NCBI GenBank assembly: GCA_039679385.1
Contig: JBDKVB010000147.1
Location: forward strand, 1 to 50,992
DNA: 50,992 bases
From: Armatimonadia bacterium
Lineage (GTDB): Bacteria; Armatimonadota; Zipacnadia; Zipacnadales; JABUFB01
Direction: 5' to 3'
How positions within the stretch are numbered: the first letter of the stretch is position 1; every line of letters starts with the position of its first letter. This document shows, one piece after another, positions 41,670 to 50,411 of the stretch. Made by a program: the position numbers and the translations under genes. The notes beneath the pieces are model-generated. The model was not told where the DNA came from, did not search any database, and was given only the letters and a program-made list of their open reading frames with translations.

Positions 41670-42959
41670 CTAGGCCTGGGTTGAGGGTTGCACGCCCGTT
41701 GCGTCGTGACGCAGGGCCGCACGCATTCGGGTCACCAGGATCGCACAGGCTCCGTAGAAGCCGGCGAAGATCAGCAAGGACGGCGCGAAGCCCGCGTAGC
41801 GCTGGCGCAGGAACTGGGAGCCGATCATTGTGACGCCCGCGGTGAGGTAGCCCCAGGCGTTCGTCCCCGCGAAGACCAAGTGGCGCTGGTCCTGCGGGAT
41901 GTAGTCGCCGACGGCGGCAGTGCTGGCGACGCTGACCATGGCCGATTGCATTCCAAGCAGCGCCGAGACGACCGAGATGACGGTGATCGTCGGCCACAGC
42001 GACGCGACTACCAGGCCACTTGTCCCCAACAGGAACCCCAAGAGCATCACCCGCTCACGGCCCACCTTGTCCGAGGCATGACCGGCTGCCCAGGCGACCA
42101 GCAATCGCCCGGCATAGTAGGGCAGGACGATCCAGTGGAGCTTGTTGCCCGCGCCGAGGTCGCTGATGAGGAGCGTCAGAGTCGTGAGCAACAGGCCCCA
42201 GCCCAGGTAGTTCGCCACCGACAGCGCGACCAGGTAGCGTCCGGCCAGGGGACGAAGCGCAGCCAGAGCATCGGAAAGCCTGGCCGGTGGCAAGACCTTC
42301 GGCTTCACGCGAATCGTCAGGGCCATGAGGTTGCCCAGCAGGCTCAGGCCAAAGGAGGCGACCAGTAGAGCCACCTGACCCCGTGCCGGATCCGAGTAGC
42401 TGCTCAGCAGCGTGCCCAGCAGGATCACGCCGAGCATCTGGCCTGAATAGGTCGCGCTCTGGAACAAGCCGGAAGTGGTGCCATAGCGCGAGCGCTGCGA
42501 GGCGTTGATGACCTGCGTCGGCCCGGTCGCCCAGAGCAACTCCGCGCCGAAGCCCCAGAGGATGGCCGCCGTCAGGGCGACAGCCGGACTCGGCCACAGG
42601 AGTAGCGCCGCCGGGAAGAGCGTGTACATCAGCGTACCGACCACGACGCACCAGCGCTCGCGGAGCTTGTGGAACACGTAGCCATAGACCGACAGGAAGG
42701 CCACGCCCCCGAGGTATACGCAGGCGAAGGTGGCGGTCGAGAGGCCGTCGCTCATCCCCGCGCGGTCCTTGAGGATGGGCAGGACGAACTGCTGCAGCGC
42801 GCCGGTGCCCAGGAAGATGAAGAAGAAGGCACCGCACAGGGAGACCACCGGCGGTATGCCGCCGGAGACTGGTGCAGTCTGGCTCTCTTGCGGAGAAGGC
42901 CGCTGCGCCGTGGAGGAGGAAGAGTCAAGGGTACAATTCTCGCGAGGAGTGTCTGACAT
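41670..42959 (-). CDS. MFS transporter
   Basis: About 430 residues with 12 hydrophobic segments starting near residue 42 (VVSLCGAFFFIFLGTG). The half-way MFS loop is visible as GHASDKVGRERVM, and GLFQSATYSGQMLGV lies in the first half. The start is uncertain: ATG 42959 shares bases with the plus-strand ATG at 42958, and no good ribosome site precedes it, so a later start may be used. Sugar or oligosaccharide uptake is plausible because it is divergent from a GH51-like gene, but the substrate is not evident. Confidence 0.8.
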   Translation of the reverse strand: MSDTPRENCTLDSSSSTAQRPSPQESQTAPVSGGIPPVVSLCGAFFFIFLGTGALQQFVLPILKDRAGMSDGLSTATFACVYLGGVAFLSVYGYVFHKLRERWCVVVGTLMYTLFPAALLLWPSPAVALTAAILWGFGAELLWATGPTQVINASQRSRYGTTSGLFQSATYSGQMLGVILLGTLLSSYSDPARGQVALLVASFGLSLLGNLMALTIRVKPKVLPPARLSDALAALRPLAGRYLVALSVANYLGWGLLLTTLTLLISDLGAGNKLHWIVLPYYAGRLLVAWAAGHASDKVGRERVMLLGFLLGTSGLVVASLWPTITVISVVSALLGMQSAMVSVASTAAVGDYIPQDQRHLVFAGTNAWGYLTAGVTMIGSQFLRQRYAGFAPSLLIFAGFYGACAILVTRMRAALRHDATGVQPSTQA

Positions 42960-44979
42960 GTATCGCACCACTATGGCGTCACTGTTGGCCGTCGTGCTGT
43001 GTGTTGCAGCAGGGGCACAGCGAGAGGCTACCATCACTGTGTACCCCGACAAGGCGCTGGGCCAGGTGAACTGGATGATCCTGGGCAACAACCAACTGGC
43101 GTACCAGGGCAGTGAACGTTATTCGAACCGCGGCGCCGGCCTGTGGGACCCGGTGAAGCGGCAGCCGGTCCCGGAGTACGTTGCGCTGTCGAAGCAGGCG
43201 GGCATCTCCGTCCAACGCTGGCCGGGAGGTTGCACGACCCACAACTACAACTGGAAGGTCACCGTCGGTCCTCTGGCCGAGAGGCCGAACATGCAGTTCG
43301 GCCTGCCGGAGTTCATGACCTTCTGCGAGGCCACCGACTCGATCCCTCTGATCAGCGTCGCCGTCTTCTGGGGCACCGCGCAGGATGGTGCGGACCTGGT
43401 CGAGTACCTCAATGCTCCGAACGACGGCTCGAACCCTAAGGGCGGCAAGGACTGGGCTGCCGTCCGGGCCGGTGACGGACACCCGAAGCCCTATGGCGTC
43501 GTCTACTTCGAGTACGGCAACGAGGACTACCACGGCGAGCACAAGACCGCGCAGAACCCGAACCCGCGCAAGATCACAGCCGAGGACTACGCTCGCCAGT
43601 ACCTCCAGTACCAGGCGGCCATGAAGGCTGTGGACCCGCAGATCCAGCTCGGCGGGCTGCTGCAGAACGGCATGGCGGACTGGAATCAGAAGGTGCTCGA
43701 GGGCTGCGGGAAGACCATGGACTTCGGCATCGAGCACACCTACACGCCGGGGCACCAGGGCGATACCGACGAGTCCAAGACGCGCGGCTACATGGAGGCC
43801 TGCGTCGCCGTCGACCAGCGGATTCAGAGCATCTATGACGGGCTCCTCGCGCAGATCAAGGAAGTCACCGGGCGGACCGACCTCAGACTGGCGATCAGCG
43901 AGTACAACGGCTGGTTCGTGCAGGAGAAGCCTGTGCCCTACCGGCAGACGCTGGGCAATGCTCTGCGCAACGCCGAGCATCTGCGCATCATGATGCGACC
44001 TGAGAACAACATCCTCATGGCCAACTTCTGGCAGTTCTCCAACGAGTACTGGGGCATGGTGAACGGCTACATCGACCAGGGCCAGACACCCGTGAAGCAG
44101 GCCAACTTCTTCCCCTACCAGCTCTACCACGAGCACTTCGGCGACACGCTGATCGCCTCTGAGGTGGACTGCGCCAAGTGGGACTTCGGCGGCGGCCTGC
44201 TACCGGCCCGACGTGGGGAACCCTCGGAGTTCAAGCTCTGGGAGGAGAACCTGCTCCCGAAGGACTACACCTGGGAACCGCGCACTCCTGAAGCGGGCGC
44301 CGTGCAGCAGGTTCAGGGCGACACGGTGCAAGTCACCTTCGAGGGCAAGGACACGAACTACTACTCGGCGCGCTTCGCCTTCCCCGCGGAGCCGGGAATG
44401 GGGTATCGCGTCACCGGGCTCGTGAAGGCCGAGAACCTGGTCGGCGGATCCGGAGCGGGCTTCCAGGTGGCCGACGACCGAGGCTGGAACGTTACCCACT
44501 CGTGCTCCACGGGCGGCGATATCCAGGGCACGACGGACTGGACGCCGGTGGTCGTCGAGTACACCACACTGCCTGACGCTACCGGCGTTGAGATCCTGGC
44601 ACGCCGCCTCGGGGGCAAGGGGGACATCACCGGGAAGGCGTGGTACAAGCTGCAGTCGGTGCAGAAGTTCCGGCCTCAGAACCCGGGCGCTGTGCCGGAC
44701 CTGGGCGTCAATAGTGCTCGACGCGCCGATGGGACGGTCACCCTGATGGTCGTGAACAAGAACCTCGACGCGACGGTACCGGTGACGGTGAATGTGATGG
44801 ACGGTACCACCGGCGCTGCACGAGCGTGGATTCTGACCGGCCCGGCGCCGGAGGCCACGAATATGCAAAAACCGGATACCGTCGGGGTCCATGATCTGGC
44901 GGTGCGGCGTGCCGGGTCGGCGTATCAATTCGACATGCCGCCCTGCTCGATGGCGGCGGTGGAGATCGCCCCGCGGTAG
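42958..44979 (+). CDS. GH51-like arabinofuranosidase/clan A glycosidase, secreted
   Basis: 673 residues from ATG 42958 (GAGGAG 8 nt upstream). Signal peptide at 1-20 (MASLLAVVLCVAAGA). The (beta/alpha)8 barrel carries WPGGCTTHNYNW, EYGNEDYH with the likely acid/base Glu189, and AISEYNGW with the likely nucleophile Glu315, as in alpha-L-arabinofuranosidases of GH51 and relatives. The C-terminal half has a carbohydrate-binding-type module (about 440-570, RVTGLVKAENLVGG) and a final beta domain (VTLMVVNKNLDATVPVTVNVM split). It would release arabinose or similar pentoses. It is head-to-head with the MFS gene. Confidence 0.8.
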   Translation: MYRTTMASLLAVVLCVAAGAQREATITVYPDKALGQVNWMILGNNQLAYQGSERYSNRGAGLWDPVKRQPVPEYVALSKQAGISVQRWPGGCTTHNYNWKVTVGPLAERPNMQFGLPEFMTFCEATDSIPLISVAVFWGTAQDGADLVEYLNAPNDGSNPKGGKDWAAVRAGDGHPKPYGVVYFEYGNEDYHGEHKTAQNPNPRKITAEDYARQYLQYQAAMKAVDPQIQLGGLLQNGMADWNQKVLEGCGKTMDFGIEHTYTPGHQGDTDESKTRGYMEACVAVDQRIQSIYDGLLAQIKEVTGRTDLRLAISEYNGWFVQEKPVPYRQTLGNALRNAEHLRIMMRPENNILMANFWQFSNEYWGMVNGYIDQGQTPVKQANFFPYQLYHEHFGDTLIASEVDCAKWDFGGGLLPARRGEPSEFKLWEENLLPKDYTWEPRTPEAGAVQQVQGDTVQVTFEGKDTNYYSARFAFPAEPGMGYRVTGLVKAENLVGGSGAGFQVADDRGWNVTHSCSTGGDIQGTTDWTPVVVEYTTLPDATGVEILARRLGGKGDITGKAWYKLQSVQKFRPQNPGAVPDLGVNSARRADGTVTLMVVNKNLDATVPVTVNVMDGTTGAARAWILTGPAPEATNMQKPDTVGVHDLAVRRAGSAYQFDMPPCSMAAVEIAPR

Positions 44980-45298
44980 CCGGACAAGGGCAGGACACTC
45001 CCAAGACAGGTGCACAAAGGGGCTCTCTGAGGAGGGCCCCTATGTGGTTGGCGGACTTGGCCGGCTGCCTCACAAGGTTCGCGGTTCCGTCACCGGCGAC
45101 GGCGAACCCTTTGCGTTTGACATCACGGCACATAACCCGGTAATATACCAACGATTTGGGCACAGGGCGCGCAACGAGGTCGCTGTGCCCTTGTCCTAGA
45201 GAGCAAGCATACTGACCGGCGCCGCAGGGGGGATCCCCGCCGGCGCCGGTTCGTGATAGGGGACGCGGTCGGCGTGCCTGAAGGGGGGTAGGTCGGTG
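44980..45298 (+). other. Intergenic region with cysE promoter and structured leader
   Basis: 319 nt. A weak 6-bp hairpin (AGGGGC/GCCCCT, 45018-45041) may end the glycosidase transcript. After the promoter at 45117-45146 come two leader hairpins: GGGCACAG/CTGTGCCC (45158-45190) and ACCGGCGCCG/CGGCGCCGGT (45215-45250). No T-box or SAM-riboswitch consensus was found. Confidence 0.5.
45117..45146 (+). promoter_or_regulatory. Promoter of cysE-vanW
   Basis: TTGACA (45117-45122), 18-nt spacer, TAATAT (45141-45146). Perfect -35 and a fair -10 box; the surrounding sequence is AT-richer than average. Confidence 0.6.
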
Positions 45299-46054
45299 AT
45301 GTTCGAGCAGGTCTACAGTGACATTCAGGCTGCACGGGAACGAGACCCGGCGGCTCGCAGCACCCTCGAGATCGTGCTGTGCTACAGCGGGCTGCACGCA
45401 ATCTTGGCCCATCGGGTCAACCACTGGCTATGGACCCGGGGCTTCCGCCTGCCGGCCCGTTTCGGCTCACAATGCGCGAAGGTCCTGACCGGCATCGAGA
45501 TCCACCCGGGGGCGACGATCGGCAGCGGCTTCTTCATCGACCACGGCGCCGGCACGGTGATCGGCGAGACGGCGGAGATCGGCAACAACTGCACGCTGTT
45601 CCACGGCGTCACCCTCGGCGGCACGGGCAAGCAGAGCGGCAAGCGACACCCGACGCTGGAGGACGATGTCACCGTCGGTGCGCATGCCCAGATCATCGGC
45701 TCCATCACACTCGGCAAGGGCTCAGTGGTCGGTGCAGGGGCTGTGGTGCTCGATAGCGTGCCCGAGTACTGCACCGTCGTGGGCCCTAAGGCATATGTGG
45801 TTCGGCGGCAGGGGAAACGGGTATACGACTTTCGTCACGATCAGCAGCCCCGGGTCAGCGATCCGGCGCTTGAGTGTATGTTGTTGCGAATTCGCAAGCT
45901 CGAAGACGAACTGAAAGCGCTGCGCTCACAGACCCCGGCGGAGACCGCACCGGCCGTCATGATCACAACCTCACCCGAAGCCTTGGAAATCGCAGACAGC
46001 TCGCAGCAGGATGCTCTGGTTGAAAGATGGGTAAATCGGAAAACCGCAAGATGA
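45299..46054 (+). CDS. cysE: Serine O-acetyltransferase CysE
   Basis: 251 residues. The left-handed beta-helix is built from hexapeptide repeats from about residue 65 (IEIHPGATIGSGFFIDHGAGTVIGETAEIG in outline), with the active-site DHG and the HGVTLGGTGK loop, both diagnostic of CysE. The enzyme makes O-acetylserine from serine and acetyl-CoA for cysteine synthesis. ATG 45299 or GTG 45296 are possible starts behind GGGGGGTAGG. The C-terminal 70 residues beyond the helix are longer than usual and predicted coiled (LECMLLRIRKLEDELKALR). Overlaps vanW by 4 nt (ATGA) or 28 nt. Confidence 0.93.
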   Translation: MFEQVYSDIQAARERDPAARSTLEIVLCYSGLHAILAHRVNHWLWTRGFRLPARFGSQCAKVLTGIEIHPGATIGSGFFIDHGAGTVIGETAEIGNNCTLFHGVTLGGTGKQSGKRHPTLEDDVTVGAHAQIIGSITLGKGSVVGAGAVVLDSVPEYCTVVGPKAYVVRRQGKRVYDFRHDQQPRVSDPALECMLLRIRKLEDELKALRSQTPAETAPAVMITTSPEALEIADSSQQDALVERWVNRKTAR

Positions 46055-47622
46055 CGAAGTGGTTGTGGGTAGCAGTCTGGGTGCTCATCGCCCTGCTGCT
46101 GCTCACTGTTTTCGGCGTGGGGCTGGCAGCCAAGCAGTTCCGCGACGGCGAACGCATTGCCCCCAAAGTCCGCATCGAGGGCGTGCCGGTCGGCAATATG
46201 ACACCGGCGGAGGCTACCCGGGCGGTTGAAGCCGGCTGGGTGTCCAAGCTTCCGCAGACCGTTGCCCTGCGATGGCCGGGCGGAGCCCAGCAGGTTCCCC
46301 CCGATCAGCTCGGCGCCCACTTATATCTGGACACCGCCATCCAGCAGGCTCTCCGCGTCGGTCGCGAGGGCGGTCTGGTTGCGGTGGCGATTCAGCGTGT
46401 CCGCCTCACCGGGAACGGTATCGATCTGCGCGTCGAGAGTCAGGTTGACCCGGCCCGTGTCGAGGCGTACCTGACCTCCCTCGCGCCGCAGATCACCCGG
46501 AAGCCCAAGAACGCCGGCTTCAAGCTGGTCGGCACACAGGTCCAGGTGACGCCTGACGAGCCCGGAGTCGAACTCGACGTGAAGGACTCGGCGGCCAAGC
46601 TGGCGGCGGCACTGAAGGACCCGAAGACGGCAAGCTTCGACCTCACGGTGCGGGGTGCCGACGCAGCAGTCAAGGCCGACCGCCTCCGGCAGGTGGACAC
46701 TGTCCTCGCGTCCTACTCGACCAAGTTCCGCCCGTGGCAGGAGGATCGGACTCACAACCTGCGGCTGGGGATCGGCAAGGTCAATGGCGCACTGATCATG
46801 CCCGGCGAGACGCTGTCGCTGAACCAGCGCATCGGGCCACGGGAAGAGGAGCGAGGGTTCCGGTCGGCGCCGATCTTCGTGAACGGCCAGGTCGAGCCCT
46901 CGACCGGCGGCGGCGTCTGCCAGGTGGCCACCACAACCTACAACGCGGCGCTGCTGGCGGGACTGGACGTCGTCGAGCGCAATCACCACTCCCGGCCGGT
47001 TGACTACGCTCCTTCGGGGCGCGACGCCACCGTGTACTGGGGGCAGTTCGACCTCAAGATCCGCAACAACCTGAGCCACCCGGTCATCCTCGTCGGCAGC
47101 ATCGGTAGTGAGACGATCACCGTGAAGGTCCTTGGGAGCAGCGCCGACAAGGTGGAGGTGGAGATCCTGCGCACAAACGTTGGGAGCATCGGCCACGGCA
47201 CCGATCGGATCTCTGACCCGACGATGGCTCGCGGCGATACGAAGGTGGACCAGCCCGGACGTGACGGCGCGACCGCCACGATCACCCGAGTTGTCAAGAA
47301 GAACGGCCAGGTCATCGCCAAGGAACGGTTACACACCGACACCTATGGCGCCCAGAACCGCATCATCCGCGTCGGCACCAGGGCCAAGGCCGCGCCAGAG
47401 AATGAGGTCGACGGGGACATCGAGATCGGTCCGGCGGACGACACGCCCGGCGCTGTGAAACCGGCAGCCGGCACACCGCAACCCAAGCCGGCAGCTAAGC
47501 CTGCGCCCAAACCCAAGCAAGTCAAACCGGCTGCGCCACCAGCGCCCGCGACGCCTGCGGTCAAGCCAGAGCCGGCCTCGACGACGACCCATGCCAGGCC
47601 GCGACGCCTGAACCGCGGCTAA
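46051..47622 (+). CDS. VanW family protein with N-terminal membrane anchor
   Basis: About 523 residues from ATG 46051, whose ATGA overlaps the cysE stop; ATG 46027 (531 residues) is the alternative. One membrane helix at the start (WLWVAVWVLIALLLLTVFGV), then a repeated peptidoglycan-binding-4-like region, the VanW domain at about 250-350 (FRSAPIFVNG, STGGGVCQVATTTYN, NHHSRPVDYAPSG), a G5-like segment, and a Pro/Ala/Lys-rich tail of about 60 residues ending HARPRRLNRG. VanW-domain proteins act at the cell wall; exact role unknown, though a transpeptidase-like fold has been suggested. Coupling to cysE is unusual. Confidence 0.88.
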   Translation: MTKWLWVAVWVLIALLLLTVFGVGLAAKQFRDGERIAPKVRIEGVPVGNMTPAEATRAVEAGWVSKLPQTVALRWPGGAQQVPPDQLGAHLYLDTAIQQALRVGREGGLVAVAIQRVRLTGNGIDLRVESQVDPARVEAYLTSLAPQITRKPKNAGFKLVGTQVQVTPDEPGVELDVKDSAAKLAAALKDPKTASFDLTVRGADAAVKADRLRQVDTVLASYSTKFRPWQEDRTHNLRLGIGKVNGALIMPGETLSLNQRIGPREEERGFRSAPIFVNGQVEPSTGGGVCQVATTTYNAALLAGLDVVERNHHSRPVDYAPSGRDATVYWGQFDLKIRNNLSHPVILVGSIGSETITVKVLGSSADKVEVEILRTNVGSIGHGTDRISDPTMARGDTKVDQPGRDGATATITRVVKKNGQVIAKERLHTDTYGAQNRIIRVGTRAKAAPENEVDGDIEIGPADDTPGAVKPAAGTPQPKPAAKPAPKPKQVKPAAPPAPATPAVKPEPASTTTHARPRRLNRG

Positions 47623-47648
47623 CCGGCCACCTCGATACGGAACCACAA

Positions 47649-47682
47649 CACCCCGCGACGAATCGCCGCGGGGTGTTTTCGT
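47649..47682. terminator. Bidirectional terminator between vanW and the URO-D-like gene
   Basis: CACCCCGCG (47649-47657) pairs with CGCGGGGTG (47667-47675), followed by TTTTCGTTGTG. The reverse side reads TTGTGGTT. Both genes end within 30 nt of it. Confidence 0.85.
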
Positions 47683-47697
47683 TGTGAGTACAGCGAC

Positions 47698-48741
47698 TTA
47701 GCCCTGGAGTTCCCGCACGCGCCGGGCCATCGCGATGAAGTTGCGAGCCGCCCGGTCCGTGTAGGTGCCCGAGGCAGTGCCACCCAGGACGAAACCGCCG
47801 GGGCCCGCTTCCTCGAGACGCTGCTCGGCGATCTCCAGCACCTTCGCCTCCGGCAGCTTACCGATGACCTCCATGTCATCGAGGTTGCCGACGAAGCAGA
47901 TGCGGTCGCCGATCTGCGCCTTGGCCGCTCGCAGGTCACAATCGCCCCAGGGAGCGGCCTCGAAGCAGTCGCAGGCGTCCATGCCGATCCCCGCGATCAG
48001 CTCCAGGTAGCGCATCGTTGGCCCGTGGTTGTGGTAGTACACCACGGCGCCGTGCTCGTGCATGAGGTCGGTCACGGCTCGGTCGGGCCTGGTGACCGTC
48101 ACCTCGTAGGCTCTCGGCCCGAGTTGGGTGCTTGCATACTCGCCGCCCAGGAAGCGGAAGGCATCGACGCCCGCTCGGCAGCACAGGTCGGCCAGCTCGC
48201 AGAGGCGCTCGTTGGCGATCCGGATCAGCTCGAGGAAGGCCTCGGGCGCCTCCGCCCACAGCAGGCACATGTCCTCGGGAGAGAAGTAGGTCGCCGGGAC
48301 GCAGATGGCGTCGTTGAAGCCGAAGAGTACGATCCCCTCGTCGCCGATTCTGTCTTTCCACTCCAGGAAGCGCTGGACCGGTATCTCGCGCGGCGGCTCA
48401 TAGGGAACCGACAGCAGCTTCTCGATGTCGTCGGCGGTCTTACAGGGGAACTCCACCTGCGCCGAGGTGATGGCGGTTCGGCGGACGACACTGCGGAGTT
48501 GCCCCTTCGGGGTGTCGATGTAGGTGGTCGTGGTATCGCCCTCGACCTCGGTGCGGGTCTTGGCTGCGGCTCCCAGGAACCCACCTGCACCGCCGAGGCT
48601 CTGGATGAAGTCGGTCTCGCGCACCAACTCCAGGCCGATCTCGCTGTCCGGGTTGACCCTGCCGAAGCCGAAGGGCGCTACGGGCACTCGGTCGGGCGTG
48701 CCCAGACTGAAGGCACACAGCAGACGCTCGCGGGAAGTCAT
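47698..48741 (-). CDS. Uroporphyrinogen decarboxylase family protein
   Basis: 347 residues from ATG 48741 (GAGGAG 8 nt upstream); the frame to 48891 is over-extended. URO-D family pattern: TSRERLLCAFSLGTPDRVPV at the start, typical of the methyltransferase-like branch, FLGGEYASTQLGPRAYE, YYHNHGPTMRYLELIAGIGMDACDCFEAAPWGDCDL in outline (HNHG in the place of the zinc-site HxCG), and FVLGGTASGTYTDRAARN at the end. The final Cys of the CxxCG-like motif in other members is absent (LGGTASG), so the zinc site differs from the gene at 20282. Function unknown; not HemE. Confidence 0.78.
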   Translation of the reverse strand: MTSRERLLCAFSLGTPDRVPVAPFGFGRVNPDSEIGLELVRETDFIQSLGGAGGFLGAAAKTRTEVEGDTTTTYIDTPKGQLRSVVRRTAITSAQVEFPCKTADDIEKLLSVPYEPPREIPVQRFLEWKDRIGDEGIVLFGFNDAICVPATYFSPEDMCLLWAEAPEAFLELIRIANERLCELADLCCRAGVDAFRFLGGEYASTQLGPRAYEVTVTRPDRAVTDLMHEHGAVVYYHNHGPTMRYLELIAGIGMDACDCFEAAPWGDCDLRAAKAQIGDRICFVGNLDDMEVIGKLPEAKVLEIAEQRLEEAGPGGFVLGGTASGTYTDRAARNFIAMARRVRELQG

Positions 48742-48800
48742 CTCAGTTCTCCTCGGGACAGCATGGCACTCGGACCCCAGGGCGATCTCGGGCGACGTGC

Positions 48801-50411
48801 TCAGAAGCTCACGGTCGCCTCGGCGGCTACGGCCTTCGGACACCAGGCGCGAAGGGTAGCCTGGGTGCCCGGCTCGGCCTTCACGAACCACTCGACATTA
48901 CGCGCGCCACACACGCCCGGCAGGTGCCCGAGCTCGAAGATCTCCTCGCGGGACACGACCTGCGCACCCTTGAGGGCAACGCGAACGGGTTCGTTGCCGG
49001 TGACTCGAGCGCCGAGAGCGGTGATCTGGGTTGGCAGGTCACCGGTGTTCATGACGGTAGCGCGGACGCGGTGAAGGTTGCCCTCCAGGGCGGTGACCTC
49101 GACCTTGGTCAGCTCGAGACGCGGGTAGCGTCCCGCGTGGTCGAGGATGAACAGGGCGCAGCGCGGTCCAATGGTGGTCATGTCCTCGCTGGCCGGTGTC
49201 AGGACGAAGTGCCGTCGCCAGCCACCGATCTCAACCTGGCCAAGCTGCGGGTGGTTGAAGGGCGTCCAGTCCAGGAAGGCACGCTTCTGCGGGTGCTCAT
49301 CATGCCAGCGCAGGGCAGCGAGGTCGAAGTCCCAGCGCTTGTCGCCCTCGGCGGCGAAGATCTTCTCGGTGGTGTAGCCCGCCGAATTGTAGAGGTTGCC
49401 CAGCTCGATCTCATAGACGAAGAGGCCGAGGTGACGGTAGCCCCAGTCGTGGAAGTGGCCCTTCAGCGAGATGGGCTTCTGGGAATCCAGGCGATAGTCG
49501 ATGACCGCACGAAGCTTGAAGCCGGTGAGCTCCTCGCCACGCAGGCCGATCTCCTTGCACTTGCGCAGGTCCTCGGGCAGGAGGTCGTCATCACTGCCCG
49601 TGGAGGGAGGGCGCAGGACGGCATTCGACCCGCAGTGGAAGCCGAGTATGCCGTAGATACTGGGATGGTCATAGACGAACTCGGCCAGGGCCCGCATTTC
49701 GGGCTGCGAGAAGGGGAAGTCGCCGGCGCCGCCCTGCTCGTACTCGGGTCGCCAGTTCGCGGCCCAGTTGCGGTTGAAGTCTGCTGAGCGGAAGGCCAGG
49801 TTGATCCGGCCACCGTCCCAGTCGTGGACCATGCCCTCGGGGTAGACGAAGTAGAAGGGGCCCTCATCGTCGGCCTTGCGCGGAACCATCAGGCGCGGGT
49901 CCTTCGGGTGGCATTTCATGTCCCCGCAGGGGTCCTGGATTCGCATCGAGAGGATGAGGCCGTCACCGTTGACATCGGCCTGGTAGAGACCGTTCTTGCG
50001 GTAGCGCTCGGTATTCCGGCTGCGAAGGCTGCCGCCGGTGGTGAGGACAAACTCGGCCCCGTCGGGGTTCATACGGGGCACAAGGTAGAAGGTGACGTCC
50101 GTCAGGAGACTGCGGATTTGCGGGTCGGAACCGTAGCCTTCGAGGAGACGCTTAAGGAGGCAGAGGGCCGCATGGGTCCCGGCGACCTCCGGCGCGTGGA
50201 CGTTGGCCTGCACGAGGTAGGCAGGTCTGGTCTCGGGATCGCTGCCCGGTCCGGCCACGCGAGCCATGAGCAGTGGACGGCCCTGGGGCGTCTCGCCAAG
50301 GGGAGTAACGGTGCACAGGTCGGGGAAAGTCTTGGTAGCGTGGGAGAGGAAGGCGACGACCTCCTGCCACAGATAGTAATGGTCGTCGGCAAGGTCGGGA
50401 AGGCGCGTCAT
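48801..50411 (-). CDS. M14 family zinc carboxypeptidase
   Basis: 536 residues from ATG 50411 (GGAGG 7 nt upstream). The first zinc ligands are H-x-x-E in NVHAPEVAGTHAA (near residue 75-80), PRMNPDGAEF and NRNWAANW provide substrate-binding Asn-Arg, a third ligand His is in GFHCGSN, and the catalytic Glu lies in FVYEIELGN. These are all the M14 signatures. No signal peptide is visible. The last about 130 residues form a beta-rich accessory domain (VEVTALEGNLHRVRATVMNTGD). It would remove C-terminal residues from peptides or cell-wall stems. Neighbours give no further clue. Confidence 0.88.
   Translation of the reverse strand: MTRLPDLADDHYYLWQEVVAFLSHATKTFPDLCTVTPLGETPQGRPLLMARVAGPGSDPETRPAYLVQANVHAPEVAGTHAALCLLKRLLEGYGSDPQIRSLLTDVTFYLVPRMNPDGAEFVLTTGGSLRSRNTERYRKNGLYQADVNGDGLILSMRIQDPCGDMKCHPKDPRLMVPRKADDEGPFYFVYPEGMVHDWDGGRINLAFRSADFNRNWAANWRPEYEQGGAGDFPFSQPEMRALAEFVYDHPSIYGILGFHCGSNAVLRPPSTGSDDDLLPEDLRKCKEIGLRGEELTGFKLRAVIDYRLDSQKPISLKGHFHDWGYRHLGLFVYEIELGNLYNSAGYTTEKIFAAEGDKRWDFDLAALRWHDEHPQKRAFLDWTPFNHPQLGQVEIGGWRRHFVLTPASEDMTTIGPRCALFILDHAGRYPRLELTKVEVTALEGNLHRVRATVMNTGDLPTQITALGARVTGNEPVRVALKGAQVVSREEIFELGHLPGVCGARNVEWFVKAEPGTQATLRAWCPKAVAAEATVSF

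Noticed and set aside
44980-45298. T-box or SAM riboswitch ahead of cysE
   Set aside because: The T-box consensus AGGGTGG-ACCGCG and the SAM-I core are absent; only simple hairpins are seen.
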